From positions 2,046,001 to 2,110,000 of the forward strand of contig OY764147.1 of assembly GCA_963668115.1 (NCBI GenBank): a stretch of DNA of 64,000 nucleotides, read 5' to 3'. The notes below the pieces were generated by a model. It was given only the letters and a program-made list of their open reading frames with translations, did not search any database and was not told the origin of the DNA. Positions within the stretch are counted from its first letter, which is position 1, and each line of letters opens with the position of its first letter. Positions 44,353 to 52,809 of the stretch are shown piece by piece. The position numbers and the translations under genes were made by a program. Source of the stretch: Plut-88900 sp963668115. Lineage in GTDB: Bacteria; Chloroflexota; Dehalococcoidia; Plut-88900.

Positions 44353-44568
44353 ATGAAGCTTAACTACTACCCGGATACGGATAGCCTGTACGTGGAGTTC
44401 AAGTCGGGGCCGGGCGTGGAGACCGTGGAGGTAACGGAAGGGCTGAACGTGGACCTGGATGGGAGCGGCGGGGTGGTCGGGTTCGACATAGACCACGCGT
44501 CCCGAAGGCTGGACCTTTCCACCCTGGAAACCACCGCGTTGCCCCTTCACAGCATGAAAGCGGGCTAA
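44353..44568 (+). CDS. DUF2283 protein
   Basis: A 71-residue DUF2283 family protein: MKLNYYPDTDSLYVEFKSGPGVETVEVTEGLNVDLDGSGGVVGFDIDHAS, the family signature of a two-sheet small fold. It is often encoded next to DUF4258. Here the DUF4258 gene is 2.8 kb upstream and has a different partner, so this one could be an unpaired or leftover antitoxin. It follows the HsdMS gene by 39 bp. Confidence 0.75.
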   Translation: MKLNYYPDTDSLYVEFKSGPGVETVEVTEGLNVDLDGSGGVVGFDIDHASRRLDLSTLETTALPLHSMKAG

Positions 44569-44671
44569 TTGCGGGCGATTGACACGCATGGCCCGCCCCA
44601 GCTTCGGACGTGTCCGGATTCAGCCTGCACCACCCTTCACCCCGCGGGCGAGATCCTAAAGAGGAAGTCTG

Positions 44672-45568
44672 ATGAAGCTCAACCGTCGGTTCAGAAAGTT
44701 CCTTGGATATGAGGTCAACCTGAACCCGCGTCGTCTACGTCGGCTGCAAGTCAGTGTCAGAGACGTGAACCGGCACCTCAGGCGCCATCTGCAAGGCTAT
44801 CAGCGCATCGACCGGCAGGGCTCCTACGGATTGGACACCCTCATCAAGCCCCTGCACGAAGACGATGAATACGACGCCGATATCCAGGTAGTGATGAACC
44901 CCAACCCTACCTGGAAGTCGGAGGACTACCTCGAAGCGCTTCGCGACACACTGGCACGTAACGACAACTACGCCGATAAAGTCAAACTGGGCACCCGATG
45001 CATCACCCTGGACTACGCCGACGACTTTCACCTGGATGTGGTTCCCAGAATTACCAGAGACGGAAGCCACTTCATCTGCAACCGTGCTACGAATGAATAT
45101 GAGGAAACGGACGGGACCGGATACCGTGACTGGCTCAGCGAAAAGAGTCGGATAACCAAGGTCAACCTGAAACGGGTCGTCAGGTTGCTCAAGTACGTCA
45201 GGGACCGCCAGGACAACTACGTTGCCAAGTCCATTTTGCTGACCACCCTCGCCGGCAACACCATCCGGGAATCCGACCGCGGCGCCGAGTCAGTGAGAAC
45301 CGTGGCAGATACCTTGACTACCGTGCTGACCAGAATGGACGACTACCTTCAACGGCATCCCAAGATGCCTGCAATCAAGAATCCGGTCTTGCCGTCGGAA
45401 GATTTCAACCGGCACTGGGACCAGGACAGGTACGCCTACTTCAGAGAACGAATGCACGCCCACGCTGACATAGCTCGGCAGGCCCTGGCTTCATCTTCAG
45501 TCGAAGACTCAATCCGAATATGGAAGAGGCTTCTGGGCAACAACTTCGGCCACCTGCAGGCCGGGTAG
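44672..45568 (+). CDS. CD-NTase (SMODS) nucleotidyltransferase
   Basis: This 298-residue protein fits the cGAS/DncV-like nucleotidyltransferase (SMODS) family. GS(Y) at residue 50-52 is followed by YDADIQVV with Asp 68 and Asp 70, and DFHLDVVP gives the third acidic residue, Asp 122. The C-terminal part (RVVRLLKYVRDRQ..., KNPVLPSEDFNRHW) matches the helical OAS1-like domain. These enzymes make cyclic nucleotides in CBASS phage defence. No phospholipase, nuclease, transmembrane or other Cap effector is next to it; the neighbours are R-M genes and an oxidoreductase. ATG 44672 follows AGAGGAAG. Either it is a stand-alone or an effector-less system. Confidence 0.78.
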   Translation: MKLNRRFRKFLGYEVNLNPRRLRRLQVSVRDVNRHLRRHLQGYQRIDRQGSYGLDTLIKPLHEDDEYDADIQVVMNPNPTWKSEDYLEALRDTLARNDNYADKVKLGTRCITLDYADDFHLDVVPRITRDGSHFICNRATNEYEETDGTGYRDWLSEKSRITKVNLKRVVRLLKYVRDRQDNYVAKSILLTTLAGNTIRESDRGAESVRTVADTLTTVLTRMDDYLQRHPKMPAIKNPVLPSEDFNRHWDQDRYAYFRERMHAHADIARQALASSSVEDSIRIWKRLLGNNFGHLQAG

Positions 45569-45589
45569 TGATTCCCAAATTCTCCCGCC

Positions 45590-45790
45590 ATCCCCGCCCC
45601 ATCATCCCCACCCCCCCTCTCACCGTCATTCCCGCCCCTTTTAACTCGTCATTCCTGCGGAGGCAGGTCGAAGATGCGCCTAGGCGTGCGCCGTGCTGAA
45701 AGTCCGCCTTTGGCGGAGCGTGAATCCATCCCTCCTGAATAATCACCTGCATCCCGGCAATCCACCTCCACTCCCTCCCCCAAAATGTGA
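45590..45790. repeat. dispersed repeat cluster
   Basis: This part of the 477-bp gap carries a GTCATTCC unit, then CTGCGGAGGCAGG, CGCCTAGGCG, and a CCGCCTTTGGCGGA palindrome with GTGAATCCATCCC. All are members of families found elsewhere here. No gene is supported. Confidence 0.7.
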
Positions 45791-45915
45791 CCCATCCCGT
45801 TTGCCCCCGAATGAACTTTCGTGCTATACTTCACCCATGCCCAACTACATCCAAACGACTGCCGCCCCGCACCTCCGAACCACGCAAAAACTTTTCCGCG
45901 GCACTTTAGGCGTCA

Positions 45916-46028
45916 TTCAATCAAAACAGCTATGAGTTCAATCAACGTTCAATCGAGATCAATCAACCTTCAATCAAGTTCAATCATTCTTCAATCGAGT
46001 TCAATTGACCTTCAATCACCCTCAATCA
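45916..46028. repeat. phased TTCAATC array with 10.5-bp period
   Basis: Ten near-copies of TTCAATCA start at 45916, 45937, 45948, 45958, 45969, 45979, 45990, 46000, 46011 and 46021. After the first gap of 21 bp the spacing alternates 11 and 10, that is 10.5 bp, one helical turn. Several carry one substitution (ATCAATCA, TTCAATCG, TTCAATTG, CTCAATCA). The array is much more AT-rich than the flanks. An open frame crosses it as a 7-residue repeat (SINVQSR, SINLQSS), but that frame runs antisense into the oxidoreductase and is not credible as a gene. Confidence 0.85.
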
Positions 46029-46045
46029 ACCGGGCCGGTGGTCGG

Positions 46046-47344
46046 CTACAGCGTCTTGCGCCAGTCGGCGGCGTCCCGCTCCTTGAAGCGGGAGAGGCGG
46101 AAGGGGTGGAGGTCGACGCTGGGGGTCTCGCCCATGAGAAGCTGGGACATGACGAGGCCGACGCCCGGGCCCATGGCAATCCCGTGGCCGCTCATGCCCG
46201 TGGCGATGTAGAAGCCCTTCACCCCCGGCGCCTCCCCGAGGATGGGGGTGGCGTCGGGGCTGGCGTCTATGCGGCCGGCCCAGGTGCGCTGCACCTCCAG
46301 CCGGCCCACGGACGGCAGCAGCTTGCGCAGGTGTCGTATCGACCGGTCTACGAAGTCGGTGTTGGGCTCGGGCTCCACGCCGATGGTGTGGGCAAAGGGT
46401 CGGGCCCTGGCACCGGAGCCGGGGAGCGCACGGACAATGTCGTCCACCAGGTCCTTGCCCAGATGCACGTTGGTCCTCTTGCGGATGCGGATGAAGTTGC
46501 GCATGAACAGGCCCACGTCCCGCAGGGCCTCCAGGTCGATGTAGTAGTCGGAATGGGTGCCGTTGGAGATGTAGAAGGTCCCGTCCCGCTTCTGTCGGAA
46601 GGTGACCTCGGGTGTCATGACCGTGCAGTAGGAGACGAAGGGTGCGGGTTCGGTGCAGGCCACGGTGCCCTTCACCACCCGCTGGGGCACGTGAACGCCG
46701 ATCATCCGGGCGACCTTTGCAGTCCAGGCCCCCGCGGCGCAGACGACCTTGTCGGCCTCAATGCGTCCATTCTCGGTGACGACGGCCCTGATGGCGCCGT
46801 TCTCCACCTCAAGTCCCTCGACGGTGTGGCGGGTGCGAAGGGAGACGCCATTCTCCCTGGCGGCGTTGGCTATGGCCTCGGTAGCCCGACGGGGCTCGGT
46901 CTGGCCGTCGTCGGGCGTGAAGATCCCACCGAGGAAGGGGCCACTGAGGCCGGGAACCTCGTGTTTTACGGCCTCCCTGGAGAGGACGGTGGTGTTGAGG
47001 CCAATGTCTCGGGCTTCCCGGGCCCAGGCTTCGAACTCTGAGAGTTCATCGTCGGTGTAGGCGAGCTTCAGGGAGCCGCCCTCGATCCACTCGACGTCGG
47101 CGCCTATTTCGTCGGAGAGGCCGGTCCAGAGCTGCTTGGCGAACATGACGAGGGGGATTTCCCTCGGGTTCCGGCCCTGCTGTCGGACCCATCCCCAGGC
47201 CCGAGAGGACTGCTCCCCGGCGACTTCACCCTTTTCGACGAGTACAACGTTAACGCCCCGTTTGGCGAGGTAGTAGGCCGTGCAGCACCCGACGATCCCC
47301 GCCCCGATGATAACGACGTCAGCTTTGGTGTCGTTGGTGGACAA
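46046..47344 (-). CDS. FAD-dependent DAO-type oxidoreductase
   Basis: This 432-residue protein is a D-amino-acid-oxidase/sarcosine-oxidase-like flavoenzyme that oxidises an amine with FAD. The FAD-binding motif VVIIGAGIVGCCTAYYLAKRGVNVVLVEKG begins at residue 10. The substrate domain includes DDGQTEPRRATEAIANAARENGV near 155, and the late FAD contact RIDASPDATPILGEAPGVKGFYIATGMSGHGIAMGPGVG lies near 375. The start is TTG 47344 after AAGGAGAG. The substrate is unknown; glycine, sarcosine or D-amino acids are family options. No partner subunit is adjacent. Confidence 0.88.
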   Translation of the reverse strand: MSTNDTKADVVIIGAGIVGCCTAYYLAKRGVNVVLVEKGEVAGEQSSRAWGWVRQQGRNPREIPLVMFAKQLWTGLSDEIGADVEWIEGGSLKLAYTDDELSEFEAWAREARDIGLNTTVLSREAVKHEVPGLSGPFLGGIFTPDDGQTEPRRATEAIANAARENGVSLRTRHTVEGLEVENGAIRAVVTENGRIEADKVVCAAGAWTAKVARMIGVHVPQRVVKGTVACTEPAPFVSYCTVMTPEVTFRQKRDGTFYISNGTHSDYYIDLEALRDVGLFMRNFIRIRKRTNVHLGKDLVDDIVRALPGSGARARPFAHTIGVEPEPNTDFVDRSIRHLRKLLPSVGRLEVQRTWAGRIDASPDATPILGEAPGVKGFYIATGMSGHGIAMGPGVGLVMSQLLMGETPSVDLHPFRLSRFKERDAADWRKTL

Positions 47345-47388
47345 TGTGGCTCTCCTTCATATTCGTCAGGTCAAGTAAAGAGGATGAT

Positions 47389-47465
47389 TGGTGCCCCCAA
47401 CGGGATTCGAACCCGTGATCTCCGCCTTGAAAGGGCGGTGTCCTAGGCCGCTAGACGATAGGGGC
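47389..47465 (-). tRNA. tRNA-Glu (UUC anticodon)
   Basis: On the minus strand the sequence runs GCCCCTA...TAGGGGC-type cloverleaf: acceptor GCCCCTA/TGGGGGC with a G-T pair, anticodon loop CTTTCAA with anticodon TTC, T-loop GGGTTCGAATCCC. CCA is encoded. It lies 69 bp downstream of the argC stop and 45 bp before the oxidoreductase start. Confidence 0.93.
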
Positions 47466-47533
47466 GGGCAAGGGCGGCGGGCGAAAAAACGCCCGAGGTA
47501 TTAAACCGCAGGGAGTGGGGAGATGCAACAGGC

Positions 47534-48565
47534 CTATGGGAAGAGGGCGAGGGACTCGAGGCCCGTTTCTTCGGGGTAGCCGGCCATAACATTCATGTTC
47601 TGTATTGCCTGACCTGCTGCTCCCTTGACCAGGTTGTCGATGCAACTCACCACCATCACCCGCCCCGTGCGGAGGTCCAGGGTGGGGTAGACGAGACAGT
47701 AGTTGTTGCCCCAGGTCTGCTTGGTCTGGGGAGGCACGTCTACGACACGGACAAAGGGTTCGCCGGCGTAAAAGTCGCGGAATAAACTCGTAAGCTGCTC
47801 CCGTCCGTGGGCGTCAATGGAGATGGACGTTCCTGAGAGGGTGGCGTAGCAGGAACTCAGGATGCCGCGGGTCATGGGGATGAGGTGGGGGAGGAAGGTG
47901 ATCTGGGCCTCGAGGCCCGGGTCAAGGAGGGAGACCTCCTGGACTATTTCGGGGAGGTGCCGGTGGCCGTCTATGCCGTAGGCCTTGACGTTCTCGTTGA
48001 CCTCTGAGAAGTGGGTGTTCAGGCTGAGGCCCCTGCCCGCCCCCGAAACCCCGGACTTGCAGTCCACTATGATTATCGGTTCTACGAGTTTCTCCTTGAT
48101 AAGGGGGGCGAGGGCGAGGATGGCGGAGGTCGGGTAGCAGCCGGGATTAGCTATCAGGCGGGCGGTCTCGATCTCCGAGCGGTAGAGCTCGGTGAGGCCG
48201 TAGACCGCCTCTTCCTGGAGGGCTGCGCTGGCGTGAGGCGTTTTGTACCACTCCTCGTACTCGGCGGGGGAGCGGAGGCGAAAGTCGGCGCTCAGGTCTA
48301 CGACTCGGGAGCGGTCCTCGACGAGGGGCACTACCCTTTCACCACTGGACTTGTGGGGAAGGGCGGAGAAGACCATCTCTTCGCCGTCGGGCTCAGCTTC
48401 GATTACGAGGTCGATGTCGGACAGATGGGGGAAGACCTCGCCGAGTTTCTGGCCCTGGGCGCTGCGGCCAGTGACGGAAGTGAGCTCAATTTCGGGGTGG
48501 TTGTGGAGGAGTCGGGCGAGCTCTGCGCCTGCGTATCCGGTTACGTTGAGGATGGCGGTCTTCAT
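47534..48565 (-). CDS. argC: N-acetyl-gamma-glutamyl-phosphate reductase
   Basis: This 343-residue protein catalyses NADPH-dependent reduction of N-acetyl-glutamyl phosphate to the semialdehyde in arginine synthesis. An N-terminal Rossmann motif (NVTGYAGAELARLL) is followed by LSDIDLV, FSALPHKSSGE, VVDLSADFRL, the catalytic Cys in ANPGCYPTSAILAL near 140 and the HRHLPEIVQ, FLPHLIPMTRGILSS signatures. ATG 48565 gives the usual start; the reading frame extends further 5' without a good site. No other arg genes are nearby, and LysY-type (lysine) specificity cannot be excluded. Confidence 0.92.
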   Translation of the reverse strand: MKTAILNVTGYAGAELARLLHNHPEIELTSVTGRSAQGQKLGEVFPHLSDIDLVIEAEPDGEEMVFSALPHKSSGERVVPLVEDRSRVVDLSADFRLRSPAEYEEWYKTPHASAALQEEAVYGLTELYRSEIETARLIANPGCYPTSAILALAPLIKEKLVEPIIIVDCKSGVSGAGRGLSLNTHFSEVNENVKAYGIDGHRHLPEIVQEVSLLDPGLEAQITFLPHLIPMTRGILSSCYATLSGTSISIDAHGREQLTSLFRDFYAGEPFVRVVDVPPQTKQTWGNNYCLVYPTLDLRTGRVMVVSCIDNLVKGAAGQAIQNMNVMAGYPEETGLESLALFP

Positions 48566-48642
48566 GTCGGAATCTCCCTGGTACGGAAAGAGGCTATAGT
48601 CTGCCAATATCCGGGGGGGAATTCAAGGCGGGGGATAGGGGC

Positions 48643-49395
48643 TTAGGCCTTGGCTGTGCGGGGCTTGGGCTTGCGGCGGAGTTCGCTGGAGGGGCACTGG
48701 TCCTCGAGGACGCAGATGTCGCAGAGGGGGCGTTGGGCCTTACAGACCTGGCGGCCGTGGGCGATGATGTAGATGTGGGCGCCGAGGATATCCTCCGGGG
48801 GGACCTTGGCCTCGAGGATGTCATGGGCGTCGTCTGCGGAGACCTTGGGGCCTATGAGGTTGAGGCGTTTTGCGACACGGTGGACGTGGGTGTCGACAAT
48901 CATGGCGGGCATGCCGAGGGAGAAGAGAAGTACACAACCCGCGGTCTTAGGCCCGACGCCCGGCAGTTCGAGGAGCCACTTCTTGGCCTCTGGGAGGGGC
49001 ATTTCGGCGAGGAATGAGAGGTCCCAGGAGCCGTTTCGCTCCAGGACGGCCGCAAGGACTTCCTGGAGCCTTGGGGCCTTTACTTTCGACAGACCGCCCA
49101 TCTTTATGGACTCGGCGAGGGCTTCGACGTCTGCGTTGAGGACTTCTTCCCAAGTGGGGAAGGTCTTCTTTAACTTGGCGAAGGCGCGGTAGGAGTTGAT
49201 ATCTGAGGTGTGCTGGGAGAGGACGGTGAAGATAAGCTCGGAGAGGGGGTCGTAGGGGCGGGGGGCGGATGGGGGCCCGTAGAGCGGTTCAAGTCGGGAC
49301 ATCAGGTCGGGGATGGGGATGTGCTTGACAGTGCGGCCGCGCAAGGGCGAGGGCCTGCGGCGTCGAGTGGGGGTTTTGGGGCGGGAGGTGGGCAT
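48643..49395 (-). CDS. nth: endonuclease III-like DNA glycosylase
   Basis: This 250-residue HhH-GPD protein is a base-excision-repair glycosylase/AP lyase. The helix-hairpin-helix LPGVGPKTAGC carries the catalytic Lys (about 150), VDTHVHRVAKRL the catalytic Asp (about 168). The 4Fe-4S loop has Cys at about 218, 225, 228 and 234 (spacing 6-2-5, as in EndoIII). The N-terminal 25 residues are basic and disordered. The gene lies 77 bp upstream of argC on the same strand. Confidence 0.92.
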   Translation of the reverse strand: MPTSRPKTPTRRRRPSPLRGRTVKHIPIPDLMSRLEPLYGPPSAPRPYDPLSELIFTVLSQHTSDINSYRAFAKLKKTFPTWEEVLNADVEALAESIKMGGLSKVKAPRLQEVLAAVLERNGSWDLSFLAEMPLPEAKKWLLELPGVGPKTAGCVLLFSLGMPAMIVDTHVHRVAKRLNLIGPKVSADDAHDILEAKVPPEDILGAHIYIIAHGRQVCKAQRPLCDICVLEDQCPSSELRRKPKPRTAKA

Positions 49396-49615
49396 AGAGT
49401 ATGACGATTTTGGAAGTAGGTTGGGGCTATTTTACAGGGAAATGGGTTGATCGGGCATGCCATCTGAATGGCAGAAAGGCGACGGTTGCATTTGGCGTGA
49501 GAGCCTGATATCGGGTAAGGGAAAGGGGCTGGTGGGTTGGTGCACTGGTACAAGGTCGTGAAAGCCTGTTAAACTGCCCTTCCGGCCCGACTAGGCCCGA
49601 TTCGGAGGAAGCCCT

Positions 49616-50983
49616 ATGCCCGACCTACGCGACCAGATATCCCAAGCCCTGAAGGGCCACGGCGCGGACTACGTGGAGGTAAGGATCGAGGAAGGGGAGT
49701 CGACGCGGCTGCTTTACCGGGGTCGGGAGCTGGAGGATGTGGGGATGACGACGAGCCTGGGCGGGAACGTACGGGCGCTGGTGAACGGGGGGTGGGGTTT
49801 CGTTAGCTTCAACACCATCGAGGGGCTTGGGGCACGGGTGGAGGATGCGGTGCGTCAGGCCCGGATCGTGGGTCAGGAGAAAAGCGAGCTGGCGGGTGTC
49901 GAGCCCATAGTAGATATCGTTGAGCCGCAACTGAAGAAAGACCCCCGGACGTTGACCCTGGCCCAGAAGAAGGGCCTGATGGACGAGTACAACGAGGTGA
50001 TGTGGGGGGTGGGGGGCATCCAGACGACGCTGATCGCCTACGGCGACGGGCACAAGAAGGTGGTCTTCGCTAATTCCGACGGGAGCTATATCGAGCAGCA
50101 GAGGGTGGACGTGAGCTTAAGGCTGTCTGCGACGGCAAGGGATGGGTCGGAGGTGCAGCAGGCGGGGGTGAGCCTGGGGAGCAGCGGCGATTTCTCGGTG
50201 GTGGAGGGGCTGCACCAGGAGTCGAAGGAGATTGCGGAGAAGGCGGCGAGCCTTCTGGCTGCGCCCAGGGTGCAGGGCGGGGAGTACACGGTGATACTGG
50301 ACCCCGTGTTGGCAGGAGTATTCACCCACGAGGCCTTCGGGCACCTTTCGGAGTCGGACCACGTCTACGAGAACGACCGGCTCAAAGAGGTGATGGTGCT
50401 GGGTCGGAAGTTCGGGGGTGAACATCTGAACATAGTTGACGGGGCGGCGGTGCCGGGGTTGCGTGGGAGCTACAGGTACGATGATGAAGGTGTGCCGGCA
50501 ACTCGGTCGTACCTGATAAGGGAGGGGGAGCTGGTGGGGAGGCTGCATTCTCGGGAGACGGCGGCGAAGATGGGTGAGGCCCCATCGGGGAATGCACGGG
50601 CCATCGACTTCAGGTTCGAGCCGATAGTGCGTATGACCAACACGTTCATAGAGCCCGGGTCCACGACATTCGAGGAGATGATCGCCGACGTGAAGGAGGG
50701 TGTGTACGCCTGCGACTGGTACGGTGGGATGACGAGCATGGAGATGTTCACGTTTTCCGCTCGGGAGGCGTACATGATCCGGGATGGGAAAGTGGAGGAA
50801 CTTCTGCGCCCCGTGACCCTGTCCGGGAACGTGTTCGAGACTTTGAAGAACCTGGACGCCGTGGGCAACGACCTGGACATGAACCAGGGCGGGGGGTGCG
50901 GGAAGGGCGGTCAGTCGCCGCTGCCGGTGTCCAACGGGAGCCCGCATATCAGAATAGCCAGGTGCCTGGTGGGAGGAGCGTAG
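49616..50983 (+). CDS. tldD: TldD-like metalloprotease subunit
   Basis: This 455-residue protein is a TldD/PmbA-family subunit; TldD carries the zinc site, and with TldE forms a heterodimeric protease acting on unfolded peptides and RiPP precursors. HEAFGH (HExxxH) near residue 238 is the active-site motif, in GVFTHEAFGHLSESD. The C-terminal MTSMEMFTFSAREAYMIRDGKVEELLRPVTLSGNVFETLKNLDAVGND is the family signature. The partner gene follows immediately (stop TAG, next start TTG). A plain ATG follows GGAGGAAG. Confidence 0.9.
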   Translation: MPDLRDQISQALKGHGADYVEVRIEEGESTRLLYRGRELEDVGMTTSLGGNVRALVNGGWGFVSFNTIEGLGARVEDAVRQARIVGQEKSELAGVEPIVDIVEPQLKKDPRTLTLAQKKGLMDEYNEVMWGVGGIQTTLIAYGDGHKKVVFANSDGSYIEQQRVDVSLRLSATARDGSEVQQAGVSLGSSGDFSVVEGLHQESKEIAEKAASLLAAPRVQGGEYTVILDPVLAGVFTHEAFGHLSESDHVYENDRLKEVMVLGRKFGGEHLNIVDGAAVPGLRGSYRYDDEGVPATRSYLIREGELVGRLHSRETAAKMGEAPSGNARAIDFRFEPIVRMTNTFIEPGSTTFEEMIADVKEGVYACDWYGGMTSMEMFTFSAREAYMIRDGKVEELLRPVTLSGNVFETLKNLDAVGNDLDMNQGGGCGKGGQSPLPVSNGSPHIRIARCLVGGA

Positions 50984-52297
50984 TTGGAAGAGATACTGGA
51001 AGCCGCCCGCAAGGTCGCCGACGCGGCAGACCTGTTCTGGGTAGAGAGCCGGTCCATACCCGTGGCCTTCGAGACGAACCGGCTCAAGCACATGCAGACC
51101 AAGGAGGCGCGGGGGGTGGGGCTGAGGATAATCAAGGACGGTCGGATAGGGTTTTCGGCCACGAACAAGGTGGAAGACGTGGAAGGGATAGTGAGTCGGG
51201 CGGTAGAGGTTGCACCCTACGGAGCGAAGGCGGAATTTGGACTGCCATCCGCGGCGGAGCACCCGGAGGTCCCGACCTTTGACCCCGCAGTGCCGCAGGT
51301 ACCAATCGAGAAGATGGTCGAGCTTTCGCAAGAGATGGTGGAGGGGGTCCTGGAGGGGCACCCGGAGGTGTTGTGCGATGCTGGGGCTTCTCAGTCGGTG
51401 GTGAAGGTGAGGATAATGAACAGCGAGGGGGTGGATGCTTCCTACGAAAAGACGGTGTTCTCGATTGGGCTTAGCGGGACGCTGGTGCGGGGCACGGACA
51501 TGCTGTTTGTCGGGGATGGGGAGAGTTCGTGCAGGCCGATTGAGGATGCGTCCGAGATCGTGGCTCGGGTGAGGGGGCAGTTGGACATGGCGAAGCAGGA
51601 GGCAGAGGTCACGACGGGGAGGTTCCCCGTGGTCTTCACACCCGACGCGGTGGCCGGGCTGCTGCTTTCGCCGCTACTGGTGGGATTCAACGGCAAGACT
51701 GTAGTGCAGGGTTCGTCGCCGCTGGTGGGGAGGCTAGGGGAAAAGGTTGTTGACGAGCGGTTCAGCCTGTACGACGACGGGACGATTGCTTTCCGGCCCG
51801 GGAGCCGACCCTGGGACGACGAGGGCGTGTCCACAAGGGTGACGCCTCTCATCGACAAGGGTGTCGCCAGCAGCTTCATCTACGATCTGAAGACGGCGGC
51901 GCAGGCGGGAGCCGAGACCACGGGAAACGCGGCCAGGGGGTCGGGGTCTCTGCCGTCACCATCGACGAGCGTGATCTCCATTGCGGAAGGCGACATGTCC
52001 TTCGACGAGATGATCGCCGACATGAAGGAAGGGCTGGTGGTGGAGAGGTTCCTGGGGGCGGGGCAGACGAACATCCTGGCCGGCGACTACAGCGGCAACG
52101 TACTGCTGGGCTACAAGGTGGAGAACGGACAGATAGTGGGTCGGGTGAAGAACAGTATGCTGTCGGGCAACGTGTACGAGACTTTGAATAACCTGATAGC
52201 CATAGGGAACGAGGCGAAGTGGCGGGGAGGATCGCTAAGGACTCCGCCACTTTACTGCGCCGACGTGTCGGTGGCGAGGACGGAAGGCGAGGGTTAG
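50984..52297 (+). CDS. TldE/PmbA-like subunit
   Basis: This 437-residue TldD/PmbA-family protein lacks the HExxxH motif and is the TldE-type partner that forms the substrate channel. Recognisable parts are NRLKHMQTKEARGVGLRIIKDGRIGFSATN near residue 25, AGAETTGNAARGSG near 305 and LVVERFLGAGQTNILAGDYSGNVLLGYKVENGQIVGRVKNSMLSGNVYETLNNLIAIGN near 350. It begins with TTG immediately after the TldD stop, so translation is coupled. Confidence 0.9.
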   Translation: MEEILEAARKVADAADLFWVESRSIPVAFETNRLKHMQTKEARGVGLRIIKDGRIGFSATNKVEDVEGIVSRAVEVAPYGAKAEFGLPSAAEHPEVPTFDPAVPQVPIEKMVELSQEMVEGVLEGHPEVLCDAGASQSVVKVRIMNSEGVDASYEKTVFSIGLSGTLVRGTDMLFVGDGESSCRPIEDASEIVARVRGQLDMAKQEAEVTTGRFPVVFTPDAVAGLLLSPLLVGFNGKTVVQGSSPLVGRLGEKVVDERFSLYDDGTIAFRPGSRPWDDEGVSTRVTPLIDKGVASSFIYDLKTAAQAGAETTGNAARGSGSLPSPSTSVISIAEGDMSFDEMIADMKEGLVVERFLGAGQTNILAGDYSGNVLLGYKVENGQIVGRVKNSMLSGNVYETLNNLIAIGNEAKWRGGSLRTPPLYCADVSVARTEGEG

Positions 52298-52320
52298 GCC
52301 AGGAGCGCGGTCAGAGCAAT

Positions 52321-52809
52321 TTGACCGGCATTGGCCTCACGCCTAAAATCTCGCCGGGGAGGAGACCTACGAGCAAACAAGCATTAAAGATAGCGCACCC
52401 TGTATCGGCGGGGGGAGTGGTGTACCGGGAGAACGGGGGAGGGGTGGAGATAGCCCTGTGCGGCCACCTCCGTCCGAAGAGTTGGCGCCTGCCGAAGGGT
52501 ACTCCGGACCCGGGTGAGAGCCGAGAGGAGACGGCGCTGCGGGAGACCCGGGAGGAGACGGGGCTGGATGTGGTGATCGAGGAGGACCTGGGGAGCATAA
52601 AGTACTGGTTCGTGGCGTCGGGGGTGAGGAACCACAAGACGGTGTATTTCTACCTGATGCGGGCCACGGGCGGCTCCATGGACCAGCACGACCCCGAGTT
52701 TGACGTGGTGAAGTGGTTCGAGGCGGATGAAGCGAGGAAGACGCTTACCTACAAGAACGAAGAGCGGATAGTGGCCCAGGCGATAGAGCGGCTGAGGGGT
52801 CGGGTGTGA
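52321..52809 (+). CDS. NUDIX hydrolase
   Basis: A 162-residue NUDIX hydrolase. The box GTPDPGESREETALRETREETGLDVV near residue 60 matches G-x5-E-x7-REUxEExGU. HPVSAGGVVYREN precedes it and DVVKWFEADEARKTLTYKNEERIV follows. Substrates are nucleoside diphosphates linked to another moiety; the particular one is unknown. The start is uncertain: TTG 52321 avoids overlap with the TldE gene, while the frame is open further upstream. The last 4 bases overlap the GNAT gene. Confidence 0.8.
   Translation: MTGIGLTPKISPGRRPTSKQALKIAHPVSAGGVVYRENGGGVEIALCGHLRPKSWRLPKGTPDPGESREETALRETREETGLDVVIEEDLGSIKYWFVASGVRNHKTVYFYLMRATGGSMDQHDPEFDVVKWFEADEARKTLTYKNEERIVAQAIERLRGRV

Noticed and set aside
45821..47041. 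Plus-strand frame with SINVQS-type heptapeptides
   Set aside because: It begins in the phased repeat and continues antisense to the FAD oxidoreductase. The second copy of the repeat has no ATG there.
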